Source of the DNA: a bacterium | GTDB taxonomy: Bacteria > Myxococcota_A > Bradymonadia > UBA7976 > UBA1532 | Direction: 5' to 3' | NCBI GenBank assembly: GCA_030427205.1 | Contig: JAUHXC010000025.1 | Span: 1-64,000, forward strand | DNA length: 64,000 nt | Part shown: positions 11,234-19,939 of the stretch, piece after piece | Numbering within the stretch: position 1 is the stretch's first letter | Layout of the letters: every line of letters starts with the position of its first letter | The notes under the pieces: generated by a model | Seen by the model: only the letters and a program-made list of their open reading frames with translations | Database searches by the model: none | What the model was told of the DNA's origin: nothing | Program-made: the position numbers and the translations under genes

Positions 11234-12019
11234 CTACCACACGCCGCCGAGAGACAGGCCGCGGTAACCGGATGCGTCGATCGATGGGACGAGCGCGGGT
11301 CCGCTGGCGGCGCCCTCGTCATCCAACCAGACCACGGCAGCGCCGACCGCCAGGGCGAGCCCTATCCCGCCGAGCGCATACGCGGTGAGACCCAACCCAT
11401 TGGCCCGATCACTGGCATCGTGGAAGTCAGCCAGAGCGGCCCGGCGCGTATCACTGCCGGGCTCTTCAGCCAGCGCCCGTGCGTCGGCGGCCCTCCGGCT
11501 GTCGATGGCATCCGCGGCCAACCCATAGGAGACCCCGCCGGCGACGAGGGCGACCGCGCTGCCGACGGTGAGCGACCATGCGAGCGTACGGTCGGGCGTC
11601 GGCTGCGCAGCGCACCGGCCCTTGACCCGCTCGAGGCCGGCGCGCGCCGCCGCGCCGATACGCGTCGACGCCGGCTGGGAGACAGCGATGGCTCGATAAG
11701 CGCGCTCGGCTTCACACGCGTAGGTGTCTTCGCCGCTGGCCTCGGCGAGTTGACCGAGGGTCTCGGCCTTGTTGAACAGCAAGCCCGCGCGAGACGCGAT
11801 GCACTCGGGTCGCCGCGCGGCGGCGTCGAAAGCGGCGATCGCGTCGGCGAGGCGGCCCGCCTGACGGGCCGCGTGACCATCGGTATAGCAACCGTCCGCG
11901 CTCACCGCCGGTCGAGGCATGATCACCATGGCCGCCACCAGGGCCGACAGCGTGACTGTCGCCCCCGAGGCGGACGCGCGCGGGGCCCTGTACCGTACAG
12001 GGTATCCGTTGGTCTTCAT
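11234..12019 (-). CDS. exported TPR-like protein with two C-terminal TM segments
   Basis: 261 residues from ATG 12019, preceded by a GGTGG ribosome site and giving a leader ending near PRPAVSA; an upstream ATG at 12073 adds 18 non-signal-like residues. After the leader comes a short TPR-like region (AGRLADAIAAFDAAA), then two hydrophobic segments (LAWSLTVGSAVALVAGGVSY and AYALGGIGLALAVGAAVVWL) around a charged loop. The order matches the protein at 15627, so the two are probably paralogues of a myxobacterial family found beside kinases. Convergent with the FGE lipoprotein, 4 nt apart. Confidence 0.75.
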   Translation of the reverse strand: MKTNGYPVRYRAPRASASGATVTLSALVAAMVIMPRPAVSADGCYTDGHAARQAGRLADAIAAFDAAARRPECIASRAGLLFNKAETLGQLAEASGEDTYACEAERAYRAIAVSQPASTRIGAAARAGLERVKGRCAAQPTPDRTLAWSLTVGSAVALVAGGVSYGLAADAIDSRRAADARALAEEPGSDTRRAALADFHDASDRANGLGLTAYALGGIGLALAVGAAVVWLDDEGAASGPALVPSIDASGYRGLSLGGVW

Positions 12020-12136
12020 CGGTCTGCCACCCGTCATCGCGAGGCGTTCAGTCGCCTCGATCACGACGCGCACGATAACGCATCGCGCGCGCGGGTGCGA
12101 GGTGGCCGGAGAGCGCCCGAGCGCGCCCGCCGCGGA

Positions 12137-13036
12137 TCAGTCGAAGATGTCGTCGTCGTCGTCATCCCCGCCGCCACCGGGGGCTTCGCGGCCCTGAGGG
12201 TCCTCGCTGCACTGCAGCGCCTGCCGCCCGAAGCTGCCGTCGGTGGCGACCCACGGGGCCGCCTCGTCGCCGATGTAGGTGATGGTCAGCGCGGTGCCCG
12301 AGATGTCGCCCGATCCCACGCCGCCGTCACTCTTGCCGTAGATGATGCTGCCCGCCGCCGGGCAGAAGGCCTCGCAGACGTAGTAGTCGTTGACGGTGGT
12401 GACGAAGACCTCGTCGTCCAGCGAGCTGGTCCACTCGCCGTCGATGCCGTAGCACTCGCCCTGCCACTCGACCACGTAGGCCCCCAGCCGGCCGACGATC
12501 CGCCCGCCGGGCGCGGTGCCGCCGCCCTGGGTGCTCACCGCGGCGCGGTGGCTGCCCGCCTCGGGCATCTCGTAGGTGCCGGTGGCGTTGATCGCCAGGG
12601 TCGCCTCGTCGATCTCGAGGTCGGCGGCGGTCACGCTGATGGTCACCGACTCGGCGGCCTCGACGGCGTAGACCACGTTGACCACGCCCGAGATCGACAG
12701 GTCGCGCGGGCCGGTGCAGCCCTCCAGGGTCATGGTCACGGTGGCCTCGACCGCCTCGCCGCGCACGCAGTCGGCGGGTGAGAAGACCATCGGCAGGGCG
12801 GCCTCGACGGCGGTCGCCATCTCTTCGGGGGTCGAGCCGAGCGGGGTCTGCTCGGCGATGGCCATCAGCAGGCTGGCCTCGAGGCGGGTGAGCGCCACCG
12901 AGTCGGCGGCGGCGGCGGCTTCTTCGCTGTCGCTGGGCGTGAGCGCGTCGTTGATGGCCTCACAGCCCAGGAGGCCGCCGGCGGCCGCGCAGAGGCCGAG
13001 AGACAACAACAGATGGCGAGATACGAGGGTCTGCAT
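12137..13036 (-). CDS. lipoprotein of unknown function with acidic tail
   Basis: 299 residues; lipobox GGLLGC (Cys25); strong ribosome site CAGGAG before ATG 13036. The body is beta-rich with scattered Cys and no recognised domain. The C-terminus is a Gly run followed by six consecutive Asp (GGGGDDDDDDIFD), which could be a metal-binding or extended tail. It follows the hydrolase lipoprotein gene on the same strand after 137 nt that contain hairpin-forming sequence, so it probably has its own control. Confidence 0.7.
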   Translation of the reverse strand: MQTLVSRHLLLSLGLCAAAGGLLGCEAINDALTPSDSEEAAAAADSVALTRLEASLLMAIAEQTPLGSTPEEMATAVEAALPMVFSPADCVRGEAVEATVTMTLEGCTGPRDLSISGVVNVVYAVEAAESVTISVTAADLEIDEATLAINATGTYEMPEAGSHRAAVSTQGGGTAPGGRIVGRLGAYVVEWQGECYGIDGEWTSSLDDEVFVTTVNDYYVCEAFCPAAGSIIYGKSDGGVGSGDISGTALTITYIGDEAAPWVATDGSFGRQALQCSEDPQGREAPGGGGDDDDDDIFD

Positions 13037-13113
13037 GATCGGGCTCCTGAGCGCCCGCTGGGGGGCGCCGGTGGGGTTTCGTATGTGCGTCGTGGGGCTC
13101 GACGGCGGCCTAC

Positions 13114-13166
13114 GGCCGAAGGGGCGGGATTATTCGGCCTCGACCGTCTCGAAGGCCGCGCGGCCT
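13114..13166 (-). terminator. possible hairpins between hydrolase and lipoprotein genes
   Basis: GGCCGAA at 13114 pairs with TTCGGCC at 13133 (7-bp stem, 12-nt loop); a second palindrome AGGCCGCGCGGCCT lies at 13153-13166 just past the hydrolase stop. There is no U-tract, so termination is only a possibility; such GC-rich palindromes also arise by chance here. Confidence 0.3.
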
Positions 13167-13173
13167 GCGCGGC

Positions 13174-15363
13174 TCACTCGGCGGGCGCGTCGTCCTGCGG
13201 GATCTGCGACAGGTCGGGGCAGGTGCCGCCGCCGCAGACGTCGATGATCTCGCCGGTGCGGAAGAAGTGCGCCATCTGCTCGCTGTGCGCGTCCATGTGG
13301 CGCGTGCTCTCGTGGGGGTCGCCGAGCTCTTCGGCGTCCTCCGGCGGGCGGTTGCCCGGCGCGGGCCAGGTATTGCCGAAGTGCCAGTTGACGATGCCCG
13401 ATCCGACGTGAGGATAGGCCTGCTCGGTGGCCAGCGGCACGCTGCGCTGGTCGTCGTAGTTGGCCATGATCGGCACGCCGACGTCGCTGCGGCCGACGGT
13501 CTCCATGCTGAGCAGCGGCACCTGATAGTCGCCGAGCGCCACGTCGACGAGCGCCTGGGCCGGCGCGCGGCCGGGCAGCGGATCGTTGAGGTGGCGGTAG
13601 TAGCTGATGCTGTCGGTGCCGTCCCACAAGAGCTGCATCAGCGAGATGGCGATGAGCTGGTCGGCGCGGGTGGTGTAGACCCCGCCGAGGATCGCGAAGA
13701 ACGGCTCGAAGTTGCGCGAGCGCTCGAGCAGCGTCGCGTAGTTGGCCCCCGCCACCCCGAGCGCGCCGCGGCTGACGTCGGGGCTGATCGAGAGGAAGGT
13801 GGCCCCGAAGATGGCCCCCTGGCTGATGCCCCAGTAGTAGCTCTCGCCCTCGGCGAGGGTCACGCCGAGCTCGGCCACCTCGGGCAGCGCGGTGAAGCGG
13901 CGCTGCATCGCCCGGGTGACGAGCACGTACTCCAAGAGCCCCTGGTGCAGCCGGTCGGCGATCCAGGTGAAGATCGAGATGTCGGAGAGGATGGTCAGCG
14001 CGTTCTCGTCGCGGTCGTAATCGCTCATGCCGATCAGGTCGACGGCGTAGGTGATGAACCGGTGGTTCTGGTCGACCCGCCCGTGGAACCAGCCGCACTC
14101 CCGCGGCGGATACCGGCCGCAGTCGCGGGTCCAGCCGAGGTCGGCGGCGTCCTTGGCGTCGCCGAACATGCCGTGGCCGTGGTTGATCAGCCCGTGCGGC
14201 GTGCCGTCGAGCGCGCTGTAGGGCACCGTGGCGTACCAGGTGACGTCCTCGCGCCAGCCGTTCTGCTCGGGCAGGCCGTCTTCGCCCAGGTTGAAGATCC
14301 AGCCCTGCTTGTCGAGCACGACCTCGCTCTGCTGCATGTAGTGCGGCGCCCGGAAGTGCCCCTTGAAGCGATAGGCGATGTACGGGTTGTACTCGAGCCC
14401 CTCGGCGTTGTCCGGATCGGGGCTGTAGCGGTCGATCTCGTCGATGACCAGCTCGGGGCCGTCCTCGCCGACCGTCGCCAGCCCCTCGTCGACCATGTGC
14501 AGCAGCCGGCCGGTGAGCGCCTCGGTGCTGGCGGTGTGGAAGGGCCAGGCCAGGGTCAGGCTGTCGCGGGCGACGCCCGCCGCCTCGAGCCGGGTGAACA
14601 TCTCGTCGAAGCGCGCCTGCCGCTCGGCGAGCGGGCCCTCGGCGCCGCCGGCGAGCAGGGCGGCGAAGGCCTCCGAGGGCGGGATGGCGTCACCGGCGGT
14701 GGTCTGCAGGCCGCGATAGGCGACGATGTAGGTCGTATCGGGCGCGAGGATCACCGCCGGGCGCATGATCGCGATGCGCTGCGTCTCGTCGGCGGCCTGG
14801 GCGTCGAGGTCGATATAGTACGGCACCCGGGTCAGCCCGTCCTCGCCCACGGCGAAGAGCAGCGCGGCGGCGTCTTCGGCCAGCGAGTCGGCGATGCGGG
14901 TCTCGTCGGGCAGCTGGGTCGGCTCGACCTCGGGGAAGAGCGCCAGGATCGGCGTGCCGAGGCCGTAGCCGTCGAGGCGGCGCCAGGGGTCGGGCACGAT
15001 CGACCCGGCGGTGAGGCTCGCGGGCAGCGCGCCCTCGGGGAAGTCGAGGGTATAGCCCGTCGCCCGCGCCTCGTCGGTCACCAGGTAGAGATCGGACGGC
15101 CAGGGCATGGCGCAGGTCCCGGGCTGCAGCGGGTCGCAGCCTGCGTCGCCCGGAGGCTGGCCCATGTCGGGCCCGGTCTGGCCCATGTCGGGCTCGGGCT
15201 GGCCCATGTCGGGCCCGGGCGCCATGTCGGCCTGGCCCTCGTCGGGCTGCGCGGCGTCCACCCCCTCGCCGTCGGGCTCATCGTCACAGCCCGCCAGGGC
15301 CCCGAACGCCAGCAGCAGCCCCAAGGCCACCCGGCCCCAGGTGTCATCGCAGATCGAGCGCAT
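13174..15363 (-). CDS. alpha/beta-hydrolase (lipase-like) lipoprotein
   Basis: 729 residues from ATG 15363, chosen for its ribosome site (GGAGGGAG) and clean signal peptide with lipobox GALAGC (Cys26). Residues about 30-70 form a low-complexity linker with repeated P-D-M-G-Q units. An Ig-like N-terminal region (about 80-220) is followed by a large domain with nucleophile elbow GISQGAIFG (Ser near residue 512) and HGHGMFGDAKDAAD upstream, typical of secreted lipase/esterase folds. Acid and His residues were not assigned with certainty; the His near MDAHSEQMAHFF is one candidate. Divergent from the operon starting at 15510. Confidence 0.8.
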   Translation of the reverse strand: MRSICDDTWGRVALGLLLAFGALAGCDDEPDGEGVDAAQPDEGQADMAPGPDMGQPEPDMGQTGPDMGQPPGDAGCDPLQPGTCAMPWPSDLYLVTDEARATGYTLDFPEGALPASLTAGSIVPDPWRRLDGYGLGTPILALFPEVEPTQLPDETRIADSLAEDAAALLFAVGEDGLTRVPYYIDLDAQAADETQRIAIMRPAVILAPDTTYIVAYRGLQTTAGDAIPPSEAFAALLAGGAEGPLAERQARFDEMFTRLEAAGVARDSLTLAWPFHTASTEALTGRLLHMVDEGLATVGEDGPELVIDEIDRYSPDPDNAEGLEYNPYIAYRFKGHFRAPHYMQQSEVVLDKQGWIFNLGEDGLPEQNGWREDVTWYATVPYSALDGTPHGLINHGHGMFGDAKDAADLGWTRDCGRYPPRECGWFHGRVDQNHRFITYAVDLIGMSDYDRDENALTILSDISIFTWIADRLHQGLLEYVLVTRAMQRRFTALPEVAELGVTLAEGESYYWGISQGAIFGATFLSISPDVSRGALGVAGANYATLLERSRNFEPFFAILGGVYTTRADQLIAISLMQLLWDGTDSISYYRHLNDPLPGRAPAQALVDVALGDYQVPLLSMETVGRSDVGVPIMANYDDQRSVPLATEQAYPHVGSGIVNWHFGNTWPAPGNRPPEDAEELGDPHESTRHMDAHSEQMAHFFRTGEIIDVCGGGTCPDLSQIPQDDAPAE

Positions 15364-15509
15364 CGTCTCTCCCTCCACACAACGGCCCGGCCGGGCCGAA
15401 AATCGGGTCAAGGTGCCCCAGCGGGCGCGGCCGAATCAACACCGGAGCCGCGACGGCGGGCCGCGTTATCCGGCCACGGGCGACGGGCTCTGCAACGGTC
15501 AGGGGTTAG

Positions 15510-15538
15510 TTGACGCCCCTGCGGACGAGTCCTACGAT
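15510..15538 (+). promoter_or_regulatory. sigma70-type promoter for the TPR / LivK-like / kinase operon
   Basis: TTGACG at 15510-15515, a 17-nt spacer, TACGAT at 15533-15538. Predicted transcription start near 15545 gives a leader of about 80 nt before ATG 15627. The best -35/-10 pair I found in the window. Confidence 0.6.
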
Positions 15539-15626
15539 GCGGCCAGGAGCGTTGGCGCATCGCCCGGACACCGGGCGCGCCATCGGGCCGAGCAGGCCGA
15601 CGAGGCCGCCCAAAGGGAGGAACAGC

Positions 15627-16388
15627 ATGCGCAGGTGGGCGAAGACGATGGTGGCGGCCTTGATGCTGGCCGCCCCGGTCCAGGCCCAACCGGCCGACGA
15701 TACGGTGGCGCAGGTCGAGGCCCTCGCCGGCGAAGCCCGGGCGCTCTACGACGCCGGTGAGTTCGGCCAGGCCGTCGCGAAGTACCTCGAGGCCTACAAG
15801 CTCCAGCCGACGGCGGCGGTGCTCTACAACGTGGCGGTCATCTACGACAAGAAGATCCAGGAGATCGACCTCGCCATCGAGTACTACCGGCGCTACATCG
15901 CCTCACCGGACGCCGATCCGGCGGCGGTGCAGCGGGCGACGGCGCGCCTGCAGGCGCTCAAAGCCGAGAAGGAGGCCCGGCGGCAGGCCGATCTGTCGAC
16001 GCTGCCCACCGAGCCGGACCCGCCCCCGGGCACCACGCCCGTGCAGCCTCCGCCGCCCGGCTCGACGCAGACGACCGTCGGCTGGGTGCTGGTGGGCACC
16101 GGGCTGGTGGGCCTCGCCGGCGGCGGGGTGATGGGCTATCTGGCCGGTGACTCGGCCGACAAGTTCAGCGCGAGCACCGACTTCGAAGAGAAGGTCGGCC
16201 ACCGCGACGACGCGCAGAGCCGGGCGCTGGTGGCCGACGTGGCCTTCGGCATCGGCGCGGCGGCGGCGATCACCGGCATCGTCTTGATCGCGATCGACGA
16301 CGACCCCGAGGCGTCGACCTCGGGCACCGTCGGCGCCGGCCCCACCCCCGGCGGCGGGTTCGGGGTCTGGCTGGGGGGCACGCTGTGA
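15627..16388 (+). CDS. exported TPR-like protein with two TM segments
   Basis: 253 residues. ATG 15627 follows a near-ideal ribosome site (AAAGGGAGGA, 6 nt), which rules out the upstream open frame. Leader cleaved near PVQAQ; a TPR pair about residues 28-105 (ALYDAGEFGQAVAKYLEAYK, AIEYYRRYI); a Pro-rich linker; two hydrophobic segments (VLVGTGLVGLAGGGVMGYLA and VAFGIGAAAAITGIVLIAI). Same layout as the protein at 11234. First gene of an operon: its TGA overlaps the next ATG. Possibly an envelope partner of the kinase at 18033. Confidence 0.82.
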   Translation: MRRWAKTMVAALMLAAPVQAQPADDTVAQVEALAGEARALYDAGEFGQAVAKYLEAYKLQPTAAVLYNVAVIYDKKIQEIDLAIEYYRRYIASPDADPAAVQRATARLQALKAEKEARRQADLSTLPTEPDPPPGTTPVQPPPPGSTQTTVGWVLVGTGLVGLAGGGVMGYLAGDSADKFSASTDFEEKVGHRDDAQSRALVADVAFGIGAAAAITGIVLIAIDDDPEASTSGTVGAGPTPGGGFGVWLGGTL

Positions 16389-16432
16389 TGGGTCACGCTG
16401 GGATGGGACACGCTGGGTTGGGACACGCGGCG
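16388..16432 (+). repeat. 15-bp tandem repeat at the LivK-like gene start
   Basis: Three copies of a 15-bp unit ATGGGNCACGCTGGG (third copy diverged) at the 5' end, each with ATG or TTG in the same frame. They encode M/L-G-H-A-G/A repeats before the real signal peptide. Confidence 0.75.
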
Positions 16433-17998
16433 CACATGGCATCGCACGTATGGCGCATCGCCCGCGGCGTCGCGCTGGCCGGGGCGCTCGGCCTCGGGCT
16501 GGGCGGCTGCACCGCGCTGCTCGATCTGTCCGACGAGTGCAGCGAGGACGGCGACTGCGCGGCCGGTCAGAGCTGCATGCAGAACCTCTGCGTCGGTGAC
16601 GTCGGCGACGGCGGCATGGGCGGTGTAGGCGGCGGCGGGGGTATGGGCGGCATGGGCGGCCCGCTGCAGCGCCCCGCGCAGTGCGTCAATACCTACGCGG
16701 TCGAAGACGAGACCCTGCTCGACCCCGAGGCCGACGTCTACCGGGTGGGCATGCTGATGCCGACCACCGGCGACCTCGGCCCGGTCGGCCTCGCCATCGA
16801 GCAGGCCGCGGCGCTCGCCGCCGAGGAGATCAACGATCAGGGCGCGATCGATGGCGTGCCGCTCGGCATCATCGCCTGCGATACCCGCACCGACCCCGAT
16901 CAGGCCCAGGCGATGGCCCAGTGGCTCGTCGAGGTGGCCCGGGTGCCGGCGATCATCGGCCCGGCCACCAGCTCGGGCACGCTGCAGGTCTTCAACAACA
17001 TCGCCCGCGAGAGCGGCACCCTGGTCATCAGCCCGTCGGCCACCAGCCCGGCGATCTCGCGGCTCGACGACGACGGGCTGATGTGGCGCACGGTGCCCTC
17101 CGACGCGATCCAGGGGCAGGCGATCCTGCGCTATCTGCTCGACCGCGACTACGGGAAGATCGCGATGATCTACCTCAGCGACGCCTATGGGCAGGGGCTG
17201 CTCGACGAGATCCAGACCGGGCTGTGCAACGAGGCCATCGGCTGCGAGCAGGAGACCTTCCTCGCCCAGCCCTACACCGCCGACGCCGACGGCAACGTCG
17301 ACGTCGACACGGTCAATACCCTCATGGCCGGGCTGCGCAACTTCGACCCCGAGGTGCTCATCTTCGTCGGCTTCGTCGAGGCGGGCATCCGCATCCTCAA
17401 CTCGGCGGGCAACTCGGGCTTCACCGACATCCCGATCGTGCTGACCGACGGCATGCAGAACGACGAGATCGGCGCGCGCATCCTCGACGACGCGCTCAAG
17501 CGCAACATCATCGGCACCGCGCCGGCCTCGCCGGCGGGCCCGGTCTACAACGGCTTCGCCACCCGCTACACGGGCCGCTGGAACGCCGACCCGCAGGTCT
17601 ACAACGCCCAGGCCTACGACGCGATGTACCTGCTCGGCTTCGCGATCGCCGCCGCCGCGGCGGACGACGGCGAGATCACCGGCGAGCGCATCGCGGGCAA
17701 CCTGACCCGCACCTCGGAGGGCGAGTCGGTGCGGGCCGCGCCGCTCGACTGGACCGCCGGCGTCAGCGCGCTGCGGGCGGGCCCCGACGCCACCTTCGAC
17801 TTCCAGGGCACCTCGGGGCCGCTGAACTTCGACAACGCGCTCGGCGAGGCGGCCGCCGACATCGAAGGCTGGTATTTGGACGTCGACGCGGGCACGGTGA
17901 CGTCTCTGGGCGTCGTCTTCACCAGCGATGGCGTCTTCGACGCGATGAGGTTCCGCACCCCCTACGAGGACGACGGCGGCGACGAACCGCCGATGTGA
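16388..17998 (+). CDS. periplasmic-binding-protein (LivK-like) lipoprotein
   Basis: 536 residues from ATG 16388, which shares its A with the preceding TGA. The first 16 residues are three copies of M-G-H-A-G type repeats; a second ATG at 16436 gives a textbook lipoprotein leader ending GLGGC (Cys25 from there) and may be the true start. Then a Cys cluster, a Gly/Met-rich linker (about residues 72-92) and a type I periplasmic binding fold of the branched-chain amino-acid/ANF family: VYRVGMLMPTTGDLG, PAIIGPATSSGT and AMIYLSDAYGQGL. No ABC permease or ATPase gene is nearby; a Ser/Thr kinase follows 34 nt downstream, so it may serve as a ligand sensor rather than a transporter part (inference). 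Confidence 0.85.
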   Translation: MGHAGMGHAGLGHAAHMASHVWRIARGVALAGALGLGLGGCTALLDLSDECSEDGDCAAGQSCMQNLCVGDVGDGGMGGVGGGGGMGGMGGPLQRPAQCVNTYAVEDETLLDPEADVYRVGMLMPTTGDLGPVGLAIEQAAALAAEEINDQGAIDGVPLGIIACDTRTDPDQAQAMAQWLVEVARVPAIIGPATSSGTLQVFNNIARESGTLVISPSATSPAISRLDDDGLMWRTVPSDAIQGQAILRYLLDRDYGKIAMIYLSDAYGQGLLDEIQTGLCNEAIGCEQETFLAQPYTADADGNVDVDTVNTLMAGLRNFDPEVLIFVGFVEAGIRILNSAGNSGFTDIPIVLTDGMQNDEIGARILDDALKRNIIGTAPASPAGPVYNGFATRYTGRWNADPQVYNAQAYDAMYLLGFAIAAAAADDGEITGERIAGNLTRTSEGESVRAAPLDWTAGVSALRAGPDATFDFQGTSGPLNFDNALGEAAADIEGWYLDVDAGTVTSLGVVFTSDGVFDAMRFRTPYEDDGGDEPPM

Positions 17999-18032
17999 CC
18001 TCGTCGCCGCTCCGCGGAGGCACCGAGCATCC

Positions 18033-19856
18033 ATGGGCACACTCTGCCCCCATTGCCGATCGCGCTTCGACGAGGACGACCTCGAGCGCTGTCCGCACGA
18101 CAAGAAGCGTCTGGTGCCCGACCGCAGCGGGCAGACCATCACCGATCGCTACACCCTGCGCGAGCTGCTGGGCGTCGGCGGCATGGACAGCTCGGTGTGG
18201 ATGGCGTGGCAGACCTCGACCCAGCGGTCGGTGGCGGTGAAGATCCTGCCGCCGGTCGAAGGCGACGCCGCCGAGCGCTTCGCCCGCGGCGGGCGCATCG
18301 CGTCCAACCTCAACCACCCCAACATCACCACCGTGCACGACTACGGCCGCACCGAGACCGGCGAGCTGTATCTGGTGATGGAGCTGCTCGAAGGGGTGAC
18401 GCTCTACAAAGCCCTGCGTAAGACACCGTTCCCGCTCGAGCGCACGGTGCACGTCGTCGATCAGGTGCTGCGCGCCCTGGGCCACGCCCACCGGCGCAGC
18501 GTGGTGCACCGCGACATCAAGCTCAGCAACCTCTTCCTCACCCCGCGGGATGACGACCCCGACTTCGTCAAGGTGCTCGACTTCGGCATCGCCCGCTTCG
18601 TCGAGGAGCCGCCGGAGGGCTGGGCCGACAACGTCAACAACGAGATCACGACCACCCGCCAGCTGTGCGGCACGCCGCAGTACATGGCGCCCGAGCAGAT
18701 CGGCTTCGGCAAGATCGACGCCCGCGCCGACCTCTACGCGACCGGCGTGGCCACCTACCGCATGATCACCGGGCGGTTCCCGTTCCAGGGCACGCCGCAC
18801 GACCAGTTTCGGGCCCACCTGCAGAGCAAGCCGCCGCCGTTCGCCCAGGTGCGCCCCGATCTGAACGTGCCGCCCGAGGTCGAGGCGTGGGTCATGCGGG
18901 CGCTGGAGAAAGACCCGGACAATCGCTTCGCCAGCGCCGAAGAGATGCGCACCGCCCTGCGCTCGATCCGAAAGCGGCTGGGCATCGCCGCCGGCGAGTT
19001 GGAAGACAGCTCGGTGCGCTCGGCCCCCTACAGCCGGGGTTCGTCGGCCAGCTGGGCCGGCGAGGCGCAGGACCGCACGACCCAGCACGTCGTGCCCGAG
19101 AACCCGCGGCGCAGCCGGGCCTGGATCTGGGCCGCCTTGATCACGCTGCTGCTCGTGGTGGCCATCGGGCTGCTGCTCAGCCGACAGCCCTCCCAGCCGC
19201 GCATCACCTCGCTCGCGCCGGACGAGGCCTCGACGACCGAGCGCCCGGCGGAGGACCCGCCCGCGAGCGATACGCCCGCCGCAGCCGCCGACGCGGCCGC
19301 CGCCGCAGCCGCCGACGCGGCCGTCGCCGCGGACCAGGGCGTGGCCGACGCGGCCGCGAAGCCGACCCGCACGGTGCGCATCACCAGCCGGCCGAGCGGG
19401 GCGACCGTCGAGCGCGGCGGCGAAGGCCAGGGCCGCACGCCGCTGGAGCTGGCGCTCGAGCCGGGGCAGTACGTCTTCAAGCTCTCCCGCCGCGGTCATC
19501 GCGACGCAGCGATCCGGGTCGACGTCGGCGCCGACGGCGGAGACGAAGTGCTCGACTTCCTCGGCGTGCTCGAGCCGCTGCAGAAGCGCGACCCCGTCGC
19601 CCGCCCCGAGCGACCGCGCCCGCCGACGCCCGCCGAGCCCGAGTCGGCGCCCGAGCCCGAGCCGGCCGCCGAGCCCGAGCCGGCGCCCGCGGTCGCCGCG
19701 CCGGTCACGCCGAAGAAGCCCGCCGAGAAGGGCGGCACGGTGCGCATGCAGCTGCTCGACGAGGACGAGGCCCGCGCGTTCGACGTCGGCGGCAAGAAGA
19801 AGCCGCCGCCCGCCAACCCCACCGGCGAGAAGCCCGCCGTCGATCTGATCGACTGA
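18033..19856 (+). CDS. Ser/Thr protein kinase with N-terminal zinc ribbon and C-terminal PEGA domain
   Basis: 607 residues. Zinc-ribbon-like start with Cys5, Cys8, Cys20 and His22 (CPHC, CPHD). Kinase domain about 40-320: Lys70 in VAVK, HRDIKLSN (Asp151), DFG (Asp173) and MAPEQ. The Gly loop reads LGVGGMDSSVW: the usual third Gly is replaced and the loop is one residue longer, so nucleotide binding may be unusual. TM segment about 365-385; Ala/Asp-rich linker; PEGA domain about 446-505 (TVRITSRPSGATVERGG, LEPGQYVFKLSRRGH), then Pro/Glu repeats and a Lys-rich tail. Last gene of the operon from 15510, after the putative sensor lipoprotein. Confidence 0.9.
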   Translation: MGTLCPHCRSRFDEDDLERCPHDKKRLVPDRSGQTITDRYTLRELLGVGGMDSSVWMAWQTSTQRSVAVKILPPVEGDAAERFARGGRIASNLNHPNITTVHDYGRTETGELYLVMELLEGVTLYKALRKTPFPLERTVHVVDQVLRALGHAHRRSVVHRDIKLSNLFLTPRDDDPDFVKVLDFGIARFVEEPPEGWADNVNNEITTTRQLCGTPQYMAPEQIGFGKIDARADLYATGVATYRMITGRFPFQGTPHDQFRAHLQSKPPPFAQVRPDLNVPPEVEAWVMRALEKDPDNRFASAEEMRTALRSIRKRLGIAAGELEDSSVRSAPYSRGSSASWAGEAQDRTTQHVVPENPRRSRAWIWAALITLLLVVAIGLLLSRQPSQPRITSLAPDEASTTERPAEDPPASDTPAAAADAAAAAAADAAVAADQGVADAAAKPTRTVRITSRPSGATVERGGEGQGRTPLELALEPGQYVFKLSRRGHRDAAIRVDVGADGGDEVLDFLGVLEPLQKRDPVARPERPRPPTPAEPESAPEPEPAAEPEPAPAVAAPVTPKKPAEKGGTVRMQLLDEDEARAFDVGGKKKPPPANPTGEKPAVDLID

Positions 19857-19939
19857 CGGCCCGCCCGGCAGACGCCACGACGTTCGGCCACGCACCAGGC
19901 GCCGCGTACGTCCGGCGCTCGGTCAAAGGGGCAACGCGG

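Noticed and set aside
16388..17998. Part of an ABC amino-acid transporter
   Set aside because: No permease or ATPase gene within the window; neighbours are a TPR protein and a kinase.
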